Part shown: piece after piece, positions 1-8,519 of the stretch | Layout of the letters: each line of letters begins with the position of its first letter | Position numbering within the stretch: position 1 is the stretch's first letter | Assembly: GCA_002305415.1 (NCBI GenBank) | Contig: DBQX01000131.1 | Location: forward strand, 112,391 to 176,390 | Length of the DNA stretch: 64,000 nt | DNA from: Actinomycetales bacterium UBA1383 | GTDB taxonomy: Bacteria > Actinomycetota > Actinomycetes > Actinomycetales > Actinomycetaceae | Direction of reading: 5' to 3' | The notes under the pieces: model-generated | Told to the model about the DNA's origin: nothing | Seen by the model: the letters and a program-made list of their open reading frames with translations, nothing else | The model's database searches: none | Made by a program: the position numbers and the translations under genes

Positions 1-2122
1 TCGTGACGAGCGTGCGCCCCTCGGCGAGGGGCAGGCCACGGGCCTCGGCCACCGCGGCCACCGCCACCCCAAGCACACCGAGCGCGAGTCCGACGGGGAT
101 CGAGATCCGCAGGGTGCGGCGGAGCAGGCTGGAGGGAGGGCGGCGCGGCGGTACCAGCACGGCCGCCGCGAGGAGCGGCGCCCCGACGGCCACGAAGGCG
201 AGGATGGAGTTCTGCCGAGGGGTGATCGGCACCGGCATCCCGAGGGCCGCCGTCGCCACGAGCAGGAGGAGCATCGCGAAGGTGCGTGTCAGCAGCAGCA
301 GGAGCACCACCTCCATGGCGGACACGATCCGCCGGCCCTCGACGACGGCTCGCGGCAGGACCGCGAACCGGTCACCCGCGAGGACGATGTCGGCCACCCC
401 GCGGGTCGCGGCCGCGCCGCTCTCCATCGCGATCCCGAGCGTCGCGTGCCGGAGGGAGAGGACGTCGTTGACGCCGTCGCCCACCATCGCCACGTACGCC
501 CCCCGACGGCGCAGCGCCCGGACGAGGCGGGCCTTCAGTGGCGGGTCCACCCGGCCGAAGACCGCGCCGTCGAGCGCCTCGCCCAACGTCTCGTCGTCCA
601 TCGCTGCCAGCTCGGGGCCCGAACGCGGGACCCCGGGGTCCAGGCCCACCCGGCGGGCCAGCGCCGCGACCGTGACGGGGTCGTCGCCGGAGATGACCTT
701 CACCTCGACCCCCGCGGCGCGGAACGCCGCGACGGTGTCGGCCGCGTCCGTCCGGACCTCCTCCACGAAGGACAGGAGCGCGACCGGCTCGACCTCGTCC
801 GGGAGGACGACCCCCGCACGGTCACGCAGCGTGGCCGCGGCGGGCGCACGGGCCAGCAGGAGCACTCGCTCGCCGCGCGCCGTCGCCGCCCCCAGCACGG
901 ATCCGACCTCGTCCGGCAGCGGACCCGGGAGGAGCGCGTCCGGCGCGCCGAGCAGGTGGACGGTCGGGCCGGGGTCGTCGGTGAGCCGCAAAGCGCACCA
1001 GCGCCGCTCCGAGGAGAACCCCACCTCCTCGGCCACGGGGAGGGGCGACGCCGGATGGGCGGCGGCGAGGGCGGCGGTCGTCCGGGTGGGTGTGGTGAAG
1101 GAGGCCGCGAGCGAGCCGAGGAGGTGGGGTGTGGGCGCCGGATGGCCGCCCACCGGGTGGATCCCGGCGAACGTGATCCGGGGTGCTGTCAGAGTGCCGG
1201 TCTTGTCCACGCACAACGTCGTGACGCGACTGATGGACTCGATGGCGTTCTGCCGCTGGACCAGGGCACCCATGCGGCTCACGCGCAGGGCCCCGACGGC
1301 GTAGGTGACGGTGACCATGATCGCGAGCCCTTGCGGCACCAGCGAGACGAGGACTGCCGCCGCGCCGAGCGCCTCCTCGGGCCCGCCGCCCGCCGTGCGC
1401 ACCGCGACCGGGATCGCGGCGAGGGCGACCAGCGCGGCCACCACCCAGATCATGACGGCGATCTCGTGCTGGACCGGGGTCCGCCGGTCGGCGGCGGTGC
1501 CCCGCGCCTCCGCGACGATCCGGCCCGCGAGGCTCTCGATCCCGACAGCGGTCGCCTCGACGAGCAGTGCACCCGAGACGACGGCGCTGCCCGACCAGAC
1601 CGTGTCGCCGACCTCCCGCGGCGCGGGATCGGACTCTCCCGTGAGCAGCGACTCGTCGAGTTCCGCGTGCCCGCCGACCACCACACCGTCGAGGACGACC
1701 TCGTCGCCGCGGCGCACCACGAAGAGGTCGCCGAGGACGAGTTCGTCCGGGTCCACCACGCGTTCGGCGCCGCCACGGACCACGGTGGCGCGTGGCCGGG
1801 TGAGGACGGCGATGCGGTCGAGTGCCCGCTTCGCGCGCCCCTCCTGCACCACGCCCACCACGATGATCGCCAGCACCGGTCCTGCCGTGACGAGGGCCTC
1901 GACGTACAGGCCCCACGCCACCAGCAGGACCGCGACGGACAGGAGGACCCCGTTGATCGCCGGGTAGGCGTTCTGCCGCAGGATGTCCCAGTAGGTGCGG
2001 CTGGCATGGTGCGTCACGCGGTTCGCCATGCCGGCCGCGCGCCTCGCGGCGGCCTCCTCCTCGGTGAGGCCGCCCGAGGGTGTGGTGAAGGGCCGCGTCA
2101 CGGGAGGCGTGGTGACGGGCAC
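1..2122 (-). CDS. P-type cation-transporting ATPase, CtpE-like (3' end beyond window)
   Basis: This is the first 707 codons of an ATP-driven cation pump of the plasma membrane; the end lies outside the window. Seen: the actuator motif TGES near residue 160, the phosphorylation motif CVDKTGTLT near 302, the hinge motif GDGVND near 547, hydrophobic segments near 55-95 and 250-290, and more after 600. There is no N-terminal CxxC metal-binding domain, which argues against a copper exporter. The short N-terminus (LTEEEAAARRAAG followed by NRVTHHASRTYWDIL) resembles the actinobacterial CtpE group, for which calcium uptake is the reported role in mycobacteria; substrate here is an inference. The GTG start at 2122 is 26 bases past the ptsI stop on the same strand, with a weak AGGA before it, so read-through from ptsI is possible. 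Confidence 0.9.
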   Translation of the reverse strand, partial: MPVTTPPVTRPFTTPSGGLTEEEAAARRAAGMANRVTHHASRTYWDILRQNAYPAINGVLLSVAVLLVAWGLYVEALVTAGPVLAIIVVGVVQEGRAKRALDRIAVLTRPRATVVRGGAERVVDPDELVLGDLFVVRRGDEVVLDGVVVGGHAELDESLLTGESDPAPREVGDTVWSGSAVVSGALLVEATAVGIESLAGRIVAEARGTAADRRTPVQHEIAVMIWVVAALVALAAIPVAVRTAGGGPEEALGAAAVLVSLVPQGLAIMVTVTYAVGALRVSRMGALVQRQNAIESISRVTTLCVDKTGTLTAPRITFAGIHPVGGHPAPTPHLLGSLAASFTTPTRTTAALAAAHPASPLPVAEEVGFSSERRWCALRLTDDPGPTVHLLGAPDALLPGPLPDEVGSVLGAATARGERVLLLARAPAAATLRDRAGVVLPDEVEPVALLSFVEEVRTDAADTVAAFRAAGVEVKVISGDDPVTVAALARRVGLDPGVPRSGPELAAMDDETLGEALDGAVFGRVDPPLKARLVRALRRRGAYVAMVGDGVNDVLSLRHATLGIAMESGAAATRGVADIVLAGDRFAVLPRAVVEGRRIVSAMEVVLLLLLTRTFAMLLLLVATAALGMPVPITPRQNSILAFVAVGAPLLAAAVLVPPRRPPSSLLRRTLRISIPVGLALGVLGVAVAAVAEARGLPLAEGRTLVT

Positions 2123-2148
2123 CGGCCCAGGTCCTGGGAAGGAAGGAG

Positions 2149-3813
2149 TCAGCCGAGCAGTTCGGCCGCCTTCGCCTTGGCCTCGGCGGCGCTGCGGCAG
2201 GCGAGGACCTCCTCGGCCGCCGCCACGCACTGGTCCATGGTGACGGTGGCGAGCTGCACCCCGACGGCGGCGATGGCGCCGTAAGCCATCGACAGCGAGG
2301 TCACGCCCATGCCGAGGAGGACGCAGGCGAGCAGCGGGTCCGCGGCGGCCTCGCCACACACGCCCACCGGCTTCCCGTGCCGTGACCCCGCGGCCGCGGT
2401 CAGCTGGATCAGCCGGAGGACGGCGGGCTGCCAGGGATCGGTGAGCCAGGCGAGCGGCGCGGACATGCGGTCCGCGGCCATCGCGTACTGGGTGAGGTCG
2501 TTCGTGCCGATCGAGAAGAAGTCCACCTCCTCGAGGAACTGGTCCGCGAGCACGGCCACGCTCGGCACCTCCACCATGATCCCGGGCTTGATGCCGCGCG
2601 ACCGGCACTCTGCGGCGAACTCGCGCGCCTCGTCGAGGGTCGCCACCATCGGGGCCATGACCCAGGGCTGTTCCACCCCGTGTTCGCTGGCCGCCTGCGC
2701 GATGGCATCGAGCTGCCGCTCCACCAGCCCGGGGTGCGCGAGCCGGAGCCGGATCCCCCGGACGCCGAGGGCCGGGTTCTCCTCGTGCTCGAGGTGGGCG
2801 AAGGGCACCGGCTTGTCCGAACCGGCGTCGATCGTGCGCACCACGACCTTGCGTCCCGGGAAGGCGCCGAAGACCTCGCCGTAGAGGGCGGCCTGGGCCG
2901 CCACGGACGGCTCCACCTGCGCGGACAGGAACGAGAGCTCGGTGCGCAGCAGGCCCACCCCGGCGGCCTGCGCCTTCGCGGCGAGGTGCGCCCCGTGGCC
3001 ATCCTGGACGTTCGCGAGCAGGTCGACGTCGACGCCGTCCCTCGTGCGCGCGGGGCCGGTCCACGAGCGGATCGCGACACGGCGCGCGGAGTCCTCCTCG
3101 ACGAGCGTGCGGGCGGCGTCGGGATCGGCACCCACCTGGAGCGTCCCGAGGGCACCGTCGACGAGGACGGGGGTGCCCTCCTCGATCTGCCTCAGGTCGG
3201 GGACGGCCACGATGCAGGGGATGCCGAGCTGGCGGGCGATGATCGCGGTATGGCTGGTGGGCCCGCCCAGCCGGGTGACGAGGGCGAGGATCGTGGACGG
3301 GTCGAGGCCCGCTGTGTCGGCCGGCGCCAGGTCGTCGGCGAGGAGGACGATCGGGGTGTCGGACGACGGGATGCCCGGCTCCGGCTCACCGCGGAGCTCT
3401 GCCACCACCCGGTCGCGGATGTCGCGCAGGTCGGTCACGCGTTCGGCCATCAGCCCTCCGACCTTCTCGAACATCGCCACGAACTGCTCGGTCGCCTGCA
3501 CGGCCGCCACGTCGGCGGGTGTTCCGCCCTTCACGAGTTTCGCGACCGCACGGTGCCACCCGCGGTCCCGCGCCAGCGTGGCGGTGGCGCCCAGCACCTC
3601 CGCCGCGACCCCGGTCGCCGTGGCGGAACGCGCCGCCAGCCGATCCGCCACCGTTCCGGCGGCGGTGGTGAACCGGGTTGTCTCGGCCTCGCGCTCCTCC
3701 TCGGGGACGACGTGGTCCTGGTGGGGCAGGTCGGGGCGAGCCTTGGTCCACGCAGCGGGACCGTAGGCGAAGCCGGCGACGACTCCGGTGCCGTGGACGA
3801 TGTGAGCGGTCAT
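2149..3813 (-). CDS. ptsI: PTS enzyme I (phosphoenolpyruvate-protein phosphotransferase)
   Basis: Cytoplasmic enzyme I takes phosphate from PEP onto a histidine and passes it to HPr (encoded at 7750-8010) for sugar uptake by the PTS. The 554-residue product has the usual order: HPr-binding and phospho-histidine domain with GGPTSHTAII near residue 185, then a PEP-binding TIM barrel with the late motif GTNDLTQYAMAADR. It is slightly shorter than the E. coli protein (575). The start is the ATG at 3813 (MTAHIVHG) because GGAGG lies six bases before it; a longer frame begins in the regulatory region and is not credible. It is divergent from fruR-fruK-fruA-ptsH, the same arrangement as in Corynebacterium glutamicum, so it is probably co-regulated with fructose uptake by the product of 3960-4727. 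Confidence 0.97.
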   Translation of the reverse strand: MTAHIVHGTGVVAGFAYGPAAWTKARPDLPHQDHVVPEEEREAETTRFTTAAGTVADRLAARSATATGVAAEVLGATATLARDRGWHRAVAKLVKGGTPADVAAVQATEQFVAMFEKVGGLMAERVTDLRDIRDRVVAELRGEPEPGIPSSDTPIVLLADDLAPADTAGLDPSTILALVTRLGGPTSHTAIIARQLGIPCIVAVPDLRQIEEGTPVLVDGALGTLQVGADPDAARTLVEEDSARRVAIRSWTGPARTRDGVDVDLLANVQDGHGAHLAAKAQAAGVGLLRTELSFLSAQVEPSVAAQAALYGEVFGAFPGRKVVVRTIDAGSDKPVPFAHLEHEENPALGVRGIRLRLAHPGLVERQLDAIAQAASEHGVEQPWVMAPMVATLDEAREFAAECRSRGIKPGIMVEVPSVAVLADQFLEEVDFFSIGTNDLTQYAMAADRMSAPLAWLTDPWQPAVLRLIQLTAAAGSRHGKPVGVCGEAAADPLLACVLLGMGVTSLSMAYGAIAAVGVQLATVTMDQCVAAAEEVLACRSAAEAKAKAAELLG

Positions 3814-3843
3814 GGCGAAACCTCCGCAGTGAGTACGACCGGA

Positions 3844-3886
3844 TTGGTTGACTACCAAGGTGTCACAAGCCACTTGCGTAGTCAAC
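3844..3886. promoter_or_regulatory. Divergent ptsI/fruR control region with mirrored TTGACTAC arms
   Basis: GTTGACTAC at 3847-3855 is mirrored by GTAGTCAAC at 3878-3886, so a TTGACT (-35-like) hexamer faces each way. TTGGT (3844-3848) and ACCAA (3854-3858) form a second, tighter inverted repeat over the first arm. The geometry suits overlapping divergent promoters with a repressor or activator site. Which protein binds is inference; FruR (DeoR family) is the natural candidate. No convincing -10 hexamer could be paired with either arm. Confidence 0.5.
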
Positions 3887-3910
3887 AGGTTCGGGTGTAA
3901 AACAATGCAT

Positions 3911-3922
3911 ACCAACGTTGGT
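3911..3922. promoter_or_regulatory. 12-bp perfect palindrome before fruR
   Basis: ACCAACGTTGGT is a perfect 12-base palindrome 38 bases upstream of the fruR start; a further TTGG half (3929-3932) follows. It is a plausible operator for autoregulation of the fru operon. Confidence 0.4.
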
Positions 3923-3959
3923 TCGTGTTGGAGTGGCTGTGACTGAAGGAGGTGGCCGG

Positions 3960-4727
3960 GTGTACGCGGAGGAACGCCAGCAGGCGATCGCCCAGCTGGC
4001 GCACGCCAACGGCCGGGTGGTGGTCTCGGACCTCGCCCAGCGGTTCGGCGTCACCACGGAGACGGTGCGCCGTGACCTCGACACGCTCGCCACGCTCGGT
4101 ATCCTCAGCCGCGTCCACGGTGGAGCGGTCCCGGTCGACAAGGTGCGGCTCGTCGAGGTGGGCCTGCCGGACCGGGAGATCGCCCGGACCGCGGAGAAGG
4201 AACGGATCGCGCTGGCGGCGCTGAGTCTCCTCCCCCGGCCCGGCGGCACGATCCTCATCGACGCGGGCACCACCACGGCCCGACTGGCCGAGGCACTCCC
4301 CCCCGGCGCCCTGACGACCGTCGTGACGAACTCCGTGCCCATCGCCTCAGGCCTCGCGGTGCGCCAGGTGGCGGACATCCAGCTGCTCGGGGGAAGGGTC
4401 CGCGGCCTCACCCAGGCCACCGTGGGCGCACCGACCGTCGAGGCGCTCCGTGACCTCCGCGTCGACGTGGCCTTCATGGGGACCAACGGATTCTCGCCCG
4501 ACCACGGATTCTCGACGCCCGACCCGTCCGAGGCTGCCGTGAAACGGGCGATGGTCGCGAGTGCCCGCACCATCGTCGTCCTCGCCGACTCGTCCAAGGC
4601 CGGGACCGACTACCTCGTCAGCTTCGCACGTCCCGACGACGTGGACGTGCTCGTCACCGACGCCGGCATCGGCGAGACCTACCAGCTCGCCTTCACCGAG
4701 AAAGGAATCACGGTGGTCCTCGCATGA
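3960..4727 (+). CDS. fruR: DeoR-family transcriptional regulator of the fructose operon
   Basis: A 255-residue DeoR/GlpR-type regulator, typical length for the family. Residues 2-45 form the winged helix-turn-helix (QRFGVTTETVRRDLDTL), followed by HGGAV and a sugar-phosphate sensing domain that starts ADKERI-like (AEKERIALAAL) and includes the conserved DAGTTTARLA loop. In related actinobacteria the regulator represses fru and pts genes and is released by fructose 1-phosphate or fructose 1,6-bisphosphate; that effector is inferred here. The GTG start at 3960 is chosen because AAGGAGGT lies at 3945-3952, seven bases ahead. The stop overlaps the fruK start (ATGA, 4724-4727), so the two are translationally coupled. 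Confidence 0.92.
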   Translation: MYAEERQQAIAQLAHANGRVVVSDLAQRFGVTTETVRRDLDTLATLGILSRVHGGAVPVDKVRLVEVGLPDREIARTAEKERIALAALSLLPRPGGTILIDAGTTTARLAEALPPGALTTVVTNSVPIASGLAVRQVADIQLLGGRVRGLTQATVGAPTVEALRDLRVDVAFMGTNGFSPDHGFSTPDPSEAAVKRAMVASARTIVVLADSSKAGTDYLVSFARPDDVDVLVTDAGIGETYQLAFTEKGITVVLA

Positions 4728-5680
4728 TCATCACGTTCACTCCCAATCCGAGCCTCGACCGAACCGTCCTCCTCGACCGACAGCTCACGCGGGGCGCCGT
4801 CCACCGCGCCGAGTCCGTGACCGTCGAGTCCGCGGGGAAGGGCATCAACGTCGCACGGGTGCTGCACGCGGCGGGCCAGGAGGTCCTGGCGCTGCTTCCC
4901 GCGGGCCCGTCCGACCCCATCCTCTCCGGCCTCACCGACACGCTGCCGCACCGGGCGGTCGCGATCACCGACCGGGTGCGCACCAACATCACGCTCACCG
5001 AGAGTGACGGCACCACCACGAAGGTGAACGAGGCCGGTCCCACCCTCACGGCCGACCAGGTCGCGGCCTGCACGGCCATGATCCTCGAGGAGGCCGCCGG
5101 GGCCGGCTGGGTCGCGCTCTCCGGCTCGCTCCCGCCGGGCGCGCCGGTCGACTGGTACGCCCAGCTCGTGGCGGCCCTCACGCCGCTCGGATGCCTGGTC
5201 GCCGTCGACACCTCCGACGCACCCCTGCAGGCGCTGGTCGACGCGCTGCCGGCCTCCGCCTGCGACCTCATCAAGCCGAACTCCGAGGAACTCGCACAGC
5301 TGACCGGCGCGGACGCCGAGTGGCTCGAATCCTCGGCCCGGGCAGGCGACCCCCGCCCGGTCGTCGCTGCCGCGCGTTCCCTCGTGGACCGCGGCATCGG
5401 AGCCGTCCTCGCCACGCTCGGCGGGGCCGGTGCGGTCCTGGTGACCGCGGAGGGTGCCTGGTACGCGCAGGCACCTGCCATCACCGTCCGCAGCACGGTT
5501 GGCGCCGGCGACTCGTCGGTGGCCGGCTACATCCTCGCGGCCGCCGCGGGCGCACGCCCCGCGCGCCGCCTCCAGAGCGCGGTCGCCCACGGCTCCGCAG
5601 CCGCCGGCCTGCCCGGAACCTCGCTCCCCCGCCCTGGCGACGTCAACCTGGACGCCGTCACCGTCACCCGCATCGACTGA
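4724..5680 (+). CDS. fruK: 1-phosphofructokinase
   Basis: A PfkB-family sugar kinase (318 residues) that converts fructose 1-phosphate, the product of the fructose PTS, to fructose 1,6-bisphosphate. The N-terminus TPNPSLDRTV and the substrate motif ESAGKGINVAR are characteristic of 1-phosphofructokinase rather than ribokinase, and the catalytic anion-hole motif STVGAGDS lies near residues 258-265. It overlaps fruR by four bases upstream and is followed 52 bases later by fruA, so kinase and transporter are made together. Confidence 0.96.
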   Translation: MIITFTPNPSLDRTVLLDRQLTRGAVHRAESVTVESAGKGINVARVLHAAGQEVLALLPAGPSDPILSGLTDTLPHRAVAITDRVRTNITLTESDGTTTKVNEAGPTLTADQVAACTAMILEEAAGAGWVALSGSLPPGAPVDWYAQLVAALTPLGCLVAVDTSDAPLQALVDALPASACDLIKPNSEELAQLTGADAEWLESSARAGDPRPVVAAARSLVDRGIGAVLATLGGAGAVLVTAEGAWYAQAPAITVRSTVGAGDSSVAGYILAAAAGARPARRLQSAVAHGSAAAGLPGTSLPRPGDVNLDAVTVTRID

Positions 5681-5732
5681 CCCACAACACCCAGCGAGGG
5701 ACACCCCCTCCAAACCCCTGAAAGAGGACGAC

Positions 5733-7730
5733 ATGAAGCTGATGACGACTGAGCTCGTCGCGCTCGACGCCGACCTTGGTGCGACCAAGGCCGACGTGAT
5801 CGAATCACTCGCCCGCCTCGTCGCGGACGCCGGGCGCGCGGACGCCGCCGGGCTCACCCGCGACGCCATGGAGCGGGAGGGCAAGGCCGCCACCGGTCTC
5901 CCCGGCGGTTTCGCCATCCCCCACTGCCGGTCCGCCGCCGTGAGCCAGAGTTCCCTGGCGTTCGCCAGGCTCGCCAACCCGGTGGACTTCGGCGCCAAGG
6001 ACGGCCCGGCTGACCTCGTGTTCCTGATCGCCGCCGCCGAGGGTGGCGACGCGGACCACCTGAAGCTCCTCACGAAGCTCGCCCGCGCCCTGGTGAAGAA
6101 GGAATTCCTCGCCTCGCTGCGGGCCGCCACCTCGAAGCAGGAGATCGTCGCCCTGGTCGACGACGTGCTCGAGCCCGCGCCGGCCACCGTGCCCGCCACC
6201 GCAGCCGCGGCGGCCGCACCGGTCGCCGCCGCCCCGGCCGCGGGTGCCGCGGCTGTGGAGCGCCCGCTCGTCGTGGCCATCACCGCGTGCCCCACCGGCA
6301 TCGCGCACACCTTCATGGCCGCCGACCACCTGGTCAACGCCGGCAAGGAGATGGGCGTGGACGTCCAGGTGGAGACGCAGGGTTCCGGCGCCGTCACGCC
6401 GCTGCCCTCCGACCTCATCCGCCGCGCCTCCGCGGTCATCTTCGCGACCGACGTCGGCGTCAAGGACCGCGAGCGGTTCGCGGGCCTCCCGGTGATCGAG
6501 TCGGGAGTCAAGCGCGCCATCAACGAGCCCGAGGTCATGCTGAACGAGGCACTCGCCGCCGCCAGGAACCCCAACGCCCGCCGGGTGACCGGCGACGCAG
6601 CCGCCGCCCAGGGCGGCGCCGAGGGTGCCAAGCTCGGCTGGGGCAAGCGCATCCAGCAGTCCCTGATGACCGGCGTGTCCTACATGATCCCGTTCGTGGC
6701 CGCCGGTGGCCTGCTCATCGCGCTCGGCTTCCTCTTCGGCGGGTATGACGTCACCGGCGTCGCCGACGAGATCGTCACCACGAACACCCTGTTCAACCTG
6801 CCCGAGGGCGGCCTGCTGCTCTACCTGGGCGCGGTCATGTTCAAGGTGGGCGCCCTGGCCTTCGGGTTCCTGGTCCCCGCCCTGTCCGGCTACATCGCGT
6901 ACGCGCTCGCCGGGCGTCCCGGTATCGCCCCCGGCTTCGTCGGTGGCGCGGTCTCCGTCGCCATCGGCGCGGGCTTCATCGGCGGCCTCATCACCGGCCT
7001 CATCGCGGGCTTCGTCGCCCTCTGGATCGGCAGCTTCAAGGCGCCGCGCTGGCTCGCCGGCCTCATGCCGGTGGTCATCATCCCGCTGCTCGCGACGCTC
7101 ATCACCGGTGGTGCGATGTACCTGCTGCTCGGTCGGCCGCTCGCGGCCATCACCGAGGGCCTCACCAACTGGCTGAACAGCCTCTCCGGCGGCTCCGCGA
7201 TCCTGCTCGGCGTCATCCTGGGCCTCATGATGTGCTTCGACCTCGGTGGCCCGGTCAACAAGGCGGCCTACCTGTTCGCCACCGCCGGCCTCTCCGCCAA
7301 CACCGAGTCCGCGTTCATGATCATGGCCGCGGTCATGGCGGCCGGCATGGTCCCGCCGCTGGCGATGGCGCTGTCCACCACGATCCGGCCGAAGCTCTAC
7401 ACCGAGCCCGAGATCGAGAACGGCCGCGCGGCGTGGCTGCTGGGCGCGTCCTTCATCTCGGAGGGAGCGATCCCGTTCGCCGCGGCCGACATCACCCGCG
7501 TCATCCCCTCGATGATGCTCGGTGGCGCGGTCACCGGCGCGCTCGTCATGGCCCTCGAGGTCGGTAGCCGCGCCCCGCACGGTGGGATCTTCGTCCTGTT
7601 CGCGATCACCAACGTGCTCGGGTTCCTGATCGCCCTCGTGGCCGGTACGGTGGTGGCAGCCCTGGCGGTCACCTTCGCCAAGGAACTGCACGCCCGCAAG
7701 GCCGGCACCCCCGCGGTCGCCGCGGCCTGA
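5733..7730 (+). CDS. fruA: Fructose-specific PTS enzyme IIABC
   Basis: A single-chain fructose transporter that phosphorylates the sugar at C1 during import. Domain order over 665 residues: IIA (1-150, phospho-histidine in AIPHCRSAAV near residue 64), an Ala/Pro linker (about 150-180), IIB (180-285, phospho-cysteine in AITACPTGIAHTFMAA near 185), then the membrane IIC domain from about 305 with GVSYMIPFVAAGGLLIALGF and the conserved GGPVNKAAY. The ATG at 5733 is taken because AAAGAGGA precedes it; the frame runs open further upstream inside fruK but only as a shadow. It follows fruK on the same transcript and is followed by ptsH after 19 bases. Confidence 0.97.
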   Translation: MKLMTTELVALDADLGATKADVIESLARLVADAGRADAAGLTRDAMEREGKAATGLPGGFAIPHCRSAAVSQSSLAFARLANPVDFGAKDGPADLVFLIAAAEGGDADHLKLLTKLARALVKKEFLASLRAATSKQEIVALVDDVLEPAPATVPATAAAAAAPVAAAPAAGAAAVERPLVVAITACPTGIAHTFMAADHLVNAGKEMGVDVQVETQGSGAVTPLPSDLIRRASAVIFATDVGVKDRERFAGLPVIESGVKRAINEPEVMLNEALAAARNPNARRVTGDAAAAQGGAEGAKLGWGKRIQQSLMTGVSYMIPFVAAGGLLIALGFLFGGYDVTGVADEIVTTNTLFNLPEGGLLLYLGAVMFKVGALAFGFLVPALSGYIAYALAGRPGIAPGFVGGAVSVAIGAGFIGGLITGLIAGFVALWIGSFKAPRWLAGLMPVVIIPLLATLITGGAMYLLLGRPLAAITEGLTNWLNSLSGGSAILLGVILGLMMCFDLGGPVNKAAYLFATAGLSANTESAFMIMAAVMAAGMVPPLAMALSTTIRPKLYTEPEIENGRAAWLLGASFISEGAIPFAAADITRVIPSMMLGGAVTGALVMALEVGSRAPHGGIFVLFAITNVLGFLIALVAGTVVAALAVTFAKELHARKAGTPAVAAA

Positions 7731-7749
7731 CACCAAGGAGAGTTTCACC

Positions 7750-8010
7750 ATGCCGAGCAAGACCGTCATCGTCGGGTCCACCGTCGGGCTCCACGCCCGC
7801 CCCGCCACGATCATCGCCGAGGCCGCCGCGGCCTACGACGACGAGATCACCCTCGCCGTCGAGGGCGAGGAGCCCGTGGACGCCGGCTCGTCCCTGATGA
7901 TCATGACCCTCGGCGCCGAGAAGGGCGCCACGGTCACCGTCGAGTCCGAGAACGCGGAGGCGGTCGACGCCATCGCCGCCCTCATCGAGCAGGACCTCGA
8001 CGCGGAGTAG
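7750..8010 (+). CDS. ptsH: Phosphocarrier protein HPr
   Basis: The 86-residue small carrier that moves phosphate from enzyme I to the IIA domain of FruA. His15 sits in the standard GLHARPA motif, and serines at 47-48 occupy the place of the regulatory Ser46 of Firmicutes, though no HPr kinase gene is present here. AAGGAG lies nine bases before the ATG. It is the last gene of fruR-fruK-fruA-ptsH and is followed by a strong hairpin. Confidence 0.97.
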   Translation: MPSKTVIVGSTVGLHARPATIIAEAAAAYDDEITLAVEGEEPVDAGSSLMIMTLGAEKGATVTVESENAEAVDAIAALIEQDLDAE

Positions 8011-8028
8011 CCACCTCCCCTGCACGGC

Positions 8029-8063
8029 CGCGCCCCCCGACACCCACGGTGCCGGGGGGCGCG
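8029..8063 (+). terminator. GC-rich hairpin ending the fru operon
   Basis: Arms CGCGCCCCCC (8029-8038) and GGGGGGCGCG (8054-8063) pair perfectly, and the loop itself can form CACC/GGTG. There is no U-run, which is common for actinobacterial terminators. Confidence 0.7.
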
Positions 8064-8122
8064 TCCGTCAGTGCCGCCGCACCTGAGGCGCAGAGTCCCT
8101 GGTCCCTCCGCAGGCGCGTTGC

Positions 8123-8128
8123 TAGTGT
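8123..8128 (+). promoter_or_regulatory. -10 box for leaderless start of the mod operon
   Basis: TAGTGT fits TANNNT and ends seven bases before the ATG at 8136, which has no ribosome-binding site. This suggests transcription begins at or next to the start codon. Confidence 0.45.
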
Positions 8129-8135
8129 CTGATCC

Positions 8136-8519
8136 ATGCCGAATCTGCGGATCAAGGAAGCCGCGGCGGTGCTCGGCGTCAGTGACGACACCGTGCGCCG
8201 CTGGGTGACCGCCGGCGTGCTGCCCGTCCACACCGAACGCGGACGCCAGGTCGTCGACGGCGCGGAGCTCGCCCGGGTGGCGCGCGAACGCGTCCACGTC
8301 GAGGAGGGCCGGGCGTCCGCCCGCAACCGCATGGCAGGGATCGTCACCCGGGTCCAGGTCGACGGCGTCATGGCGCAGGTCGACCTCGCCGCCGGGCCCT
8401 TCCGCCTCGTCTCGCTGATGAGCCGGGAAGCCGTCGAGGAACTCGGCCTCGAACCGGGGGACCTCGCCACCGCCGTCGTGAAGGCCACCATGGTGGTCAT
8501 CGAGAAGGAGTCCCGATGA
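8136..8519 (+). CDS. HTH-TOBE (Mop) molybdate-binding protein
   Basis: A 127-residue two-domain protein. Residues 1-50 form a MerR/excisionase-type helix-turn-helix (LRIKEAAAVLGVSDDTVRRWVTAG), and residues 65-125 form a single TOBE/Mop domain (SARNRMAGIVTRVQVDGVMAQVDL), the fold that binds molybdate or tungstate. It overlaps modA by four bases (ATGA), so it is the first gene of a molybdate operon. The likely role is as a molybdate-responsive regulator or storage protein that controls modABC and perhaps the molybdoenzyme downstream; regulation is inferred, as ModE proper has a different N-terminal domain. Confidence 0.85.
   Translation: MPNLRIKEAAAVLGVSDDTVRRWVTAGVLPVHTERGRQVVDGAELARVARERVHVEEGRASARNRMAGIVTRVQVDGVMAQVDLAAGPFRLVSLMSREAVEELGLEPGDLATAVVKATMVVIEKESR

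Noticed and set aside
1..2122. Long forward-strand open frames over the P-type ATPase
   Set aside because: They are antisense shadows caused by high GC. Only the minus frame has the TGES, DKTGT and GDGVND motifs.
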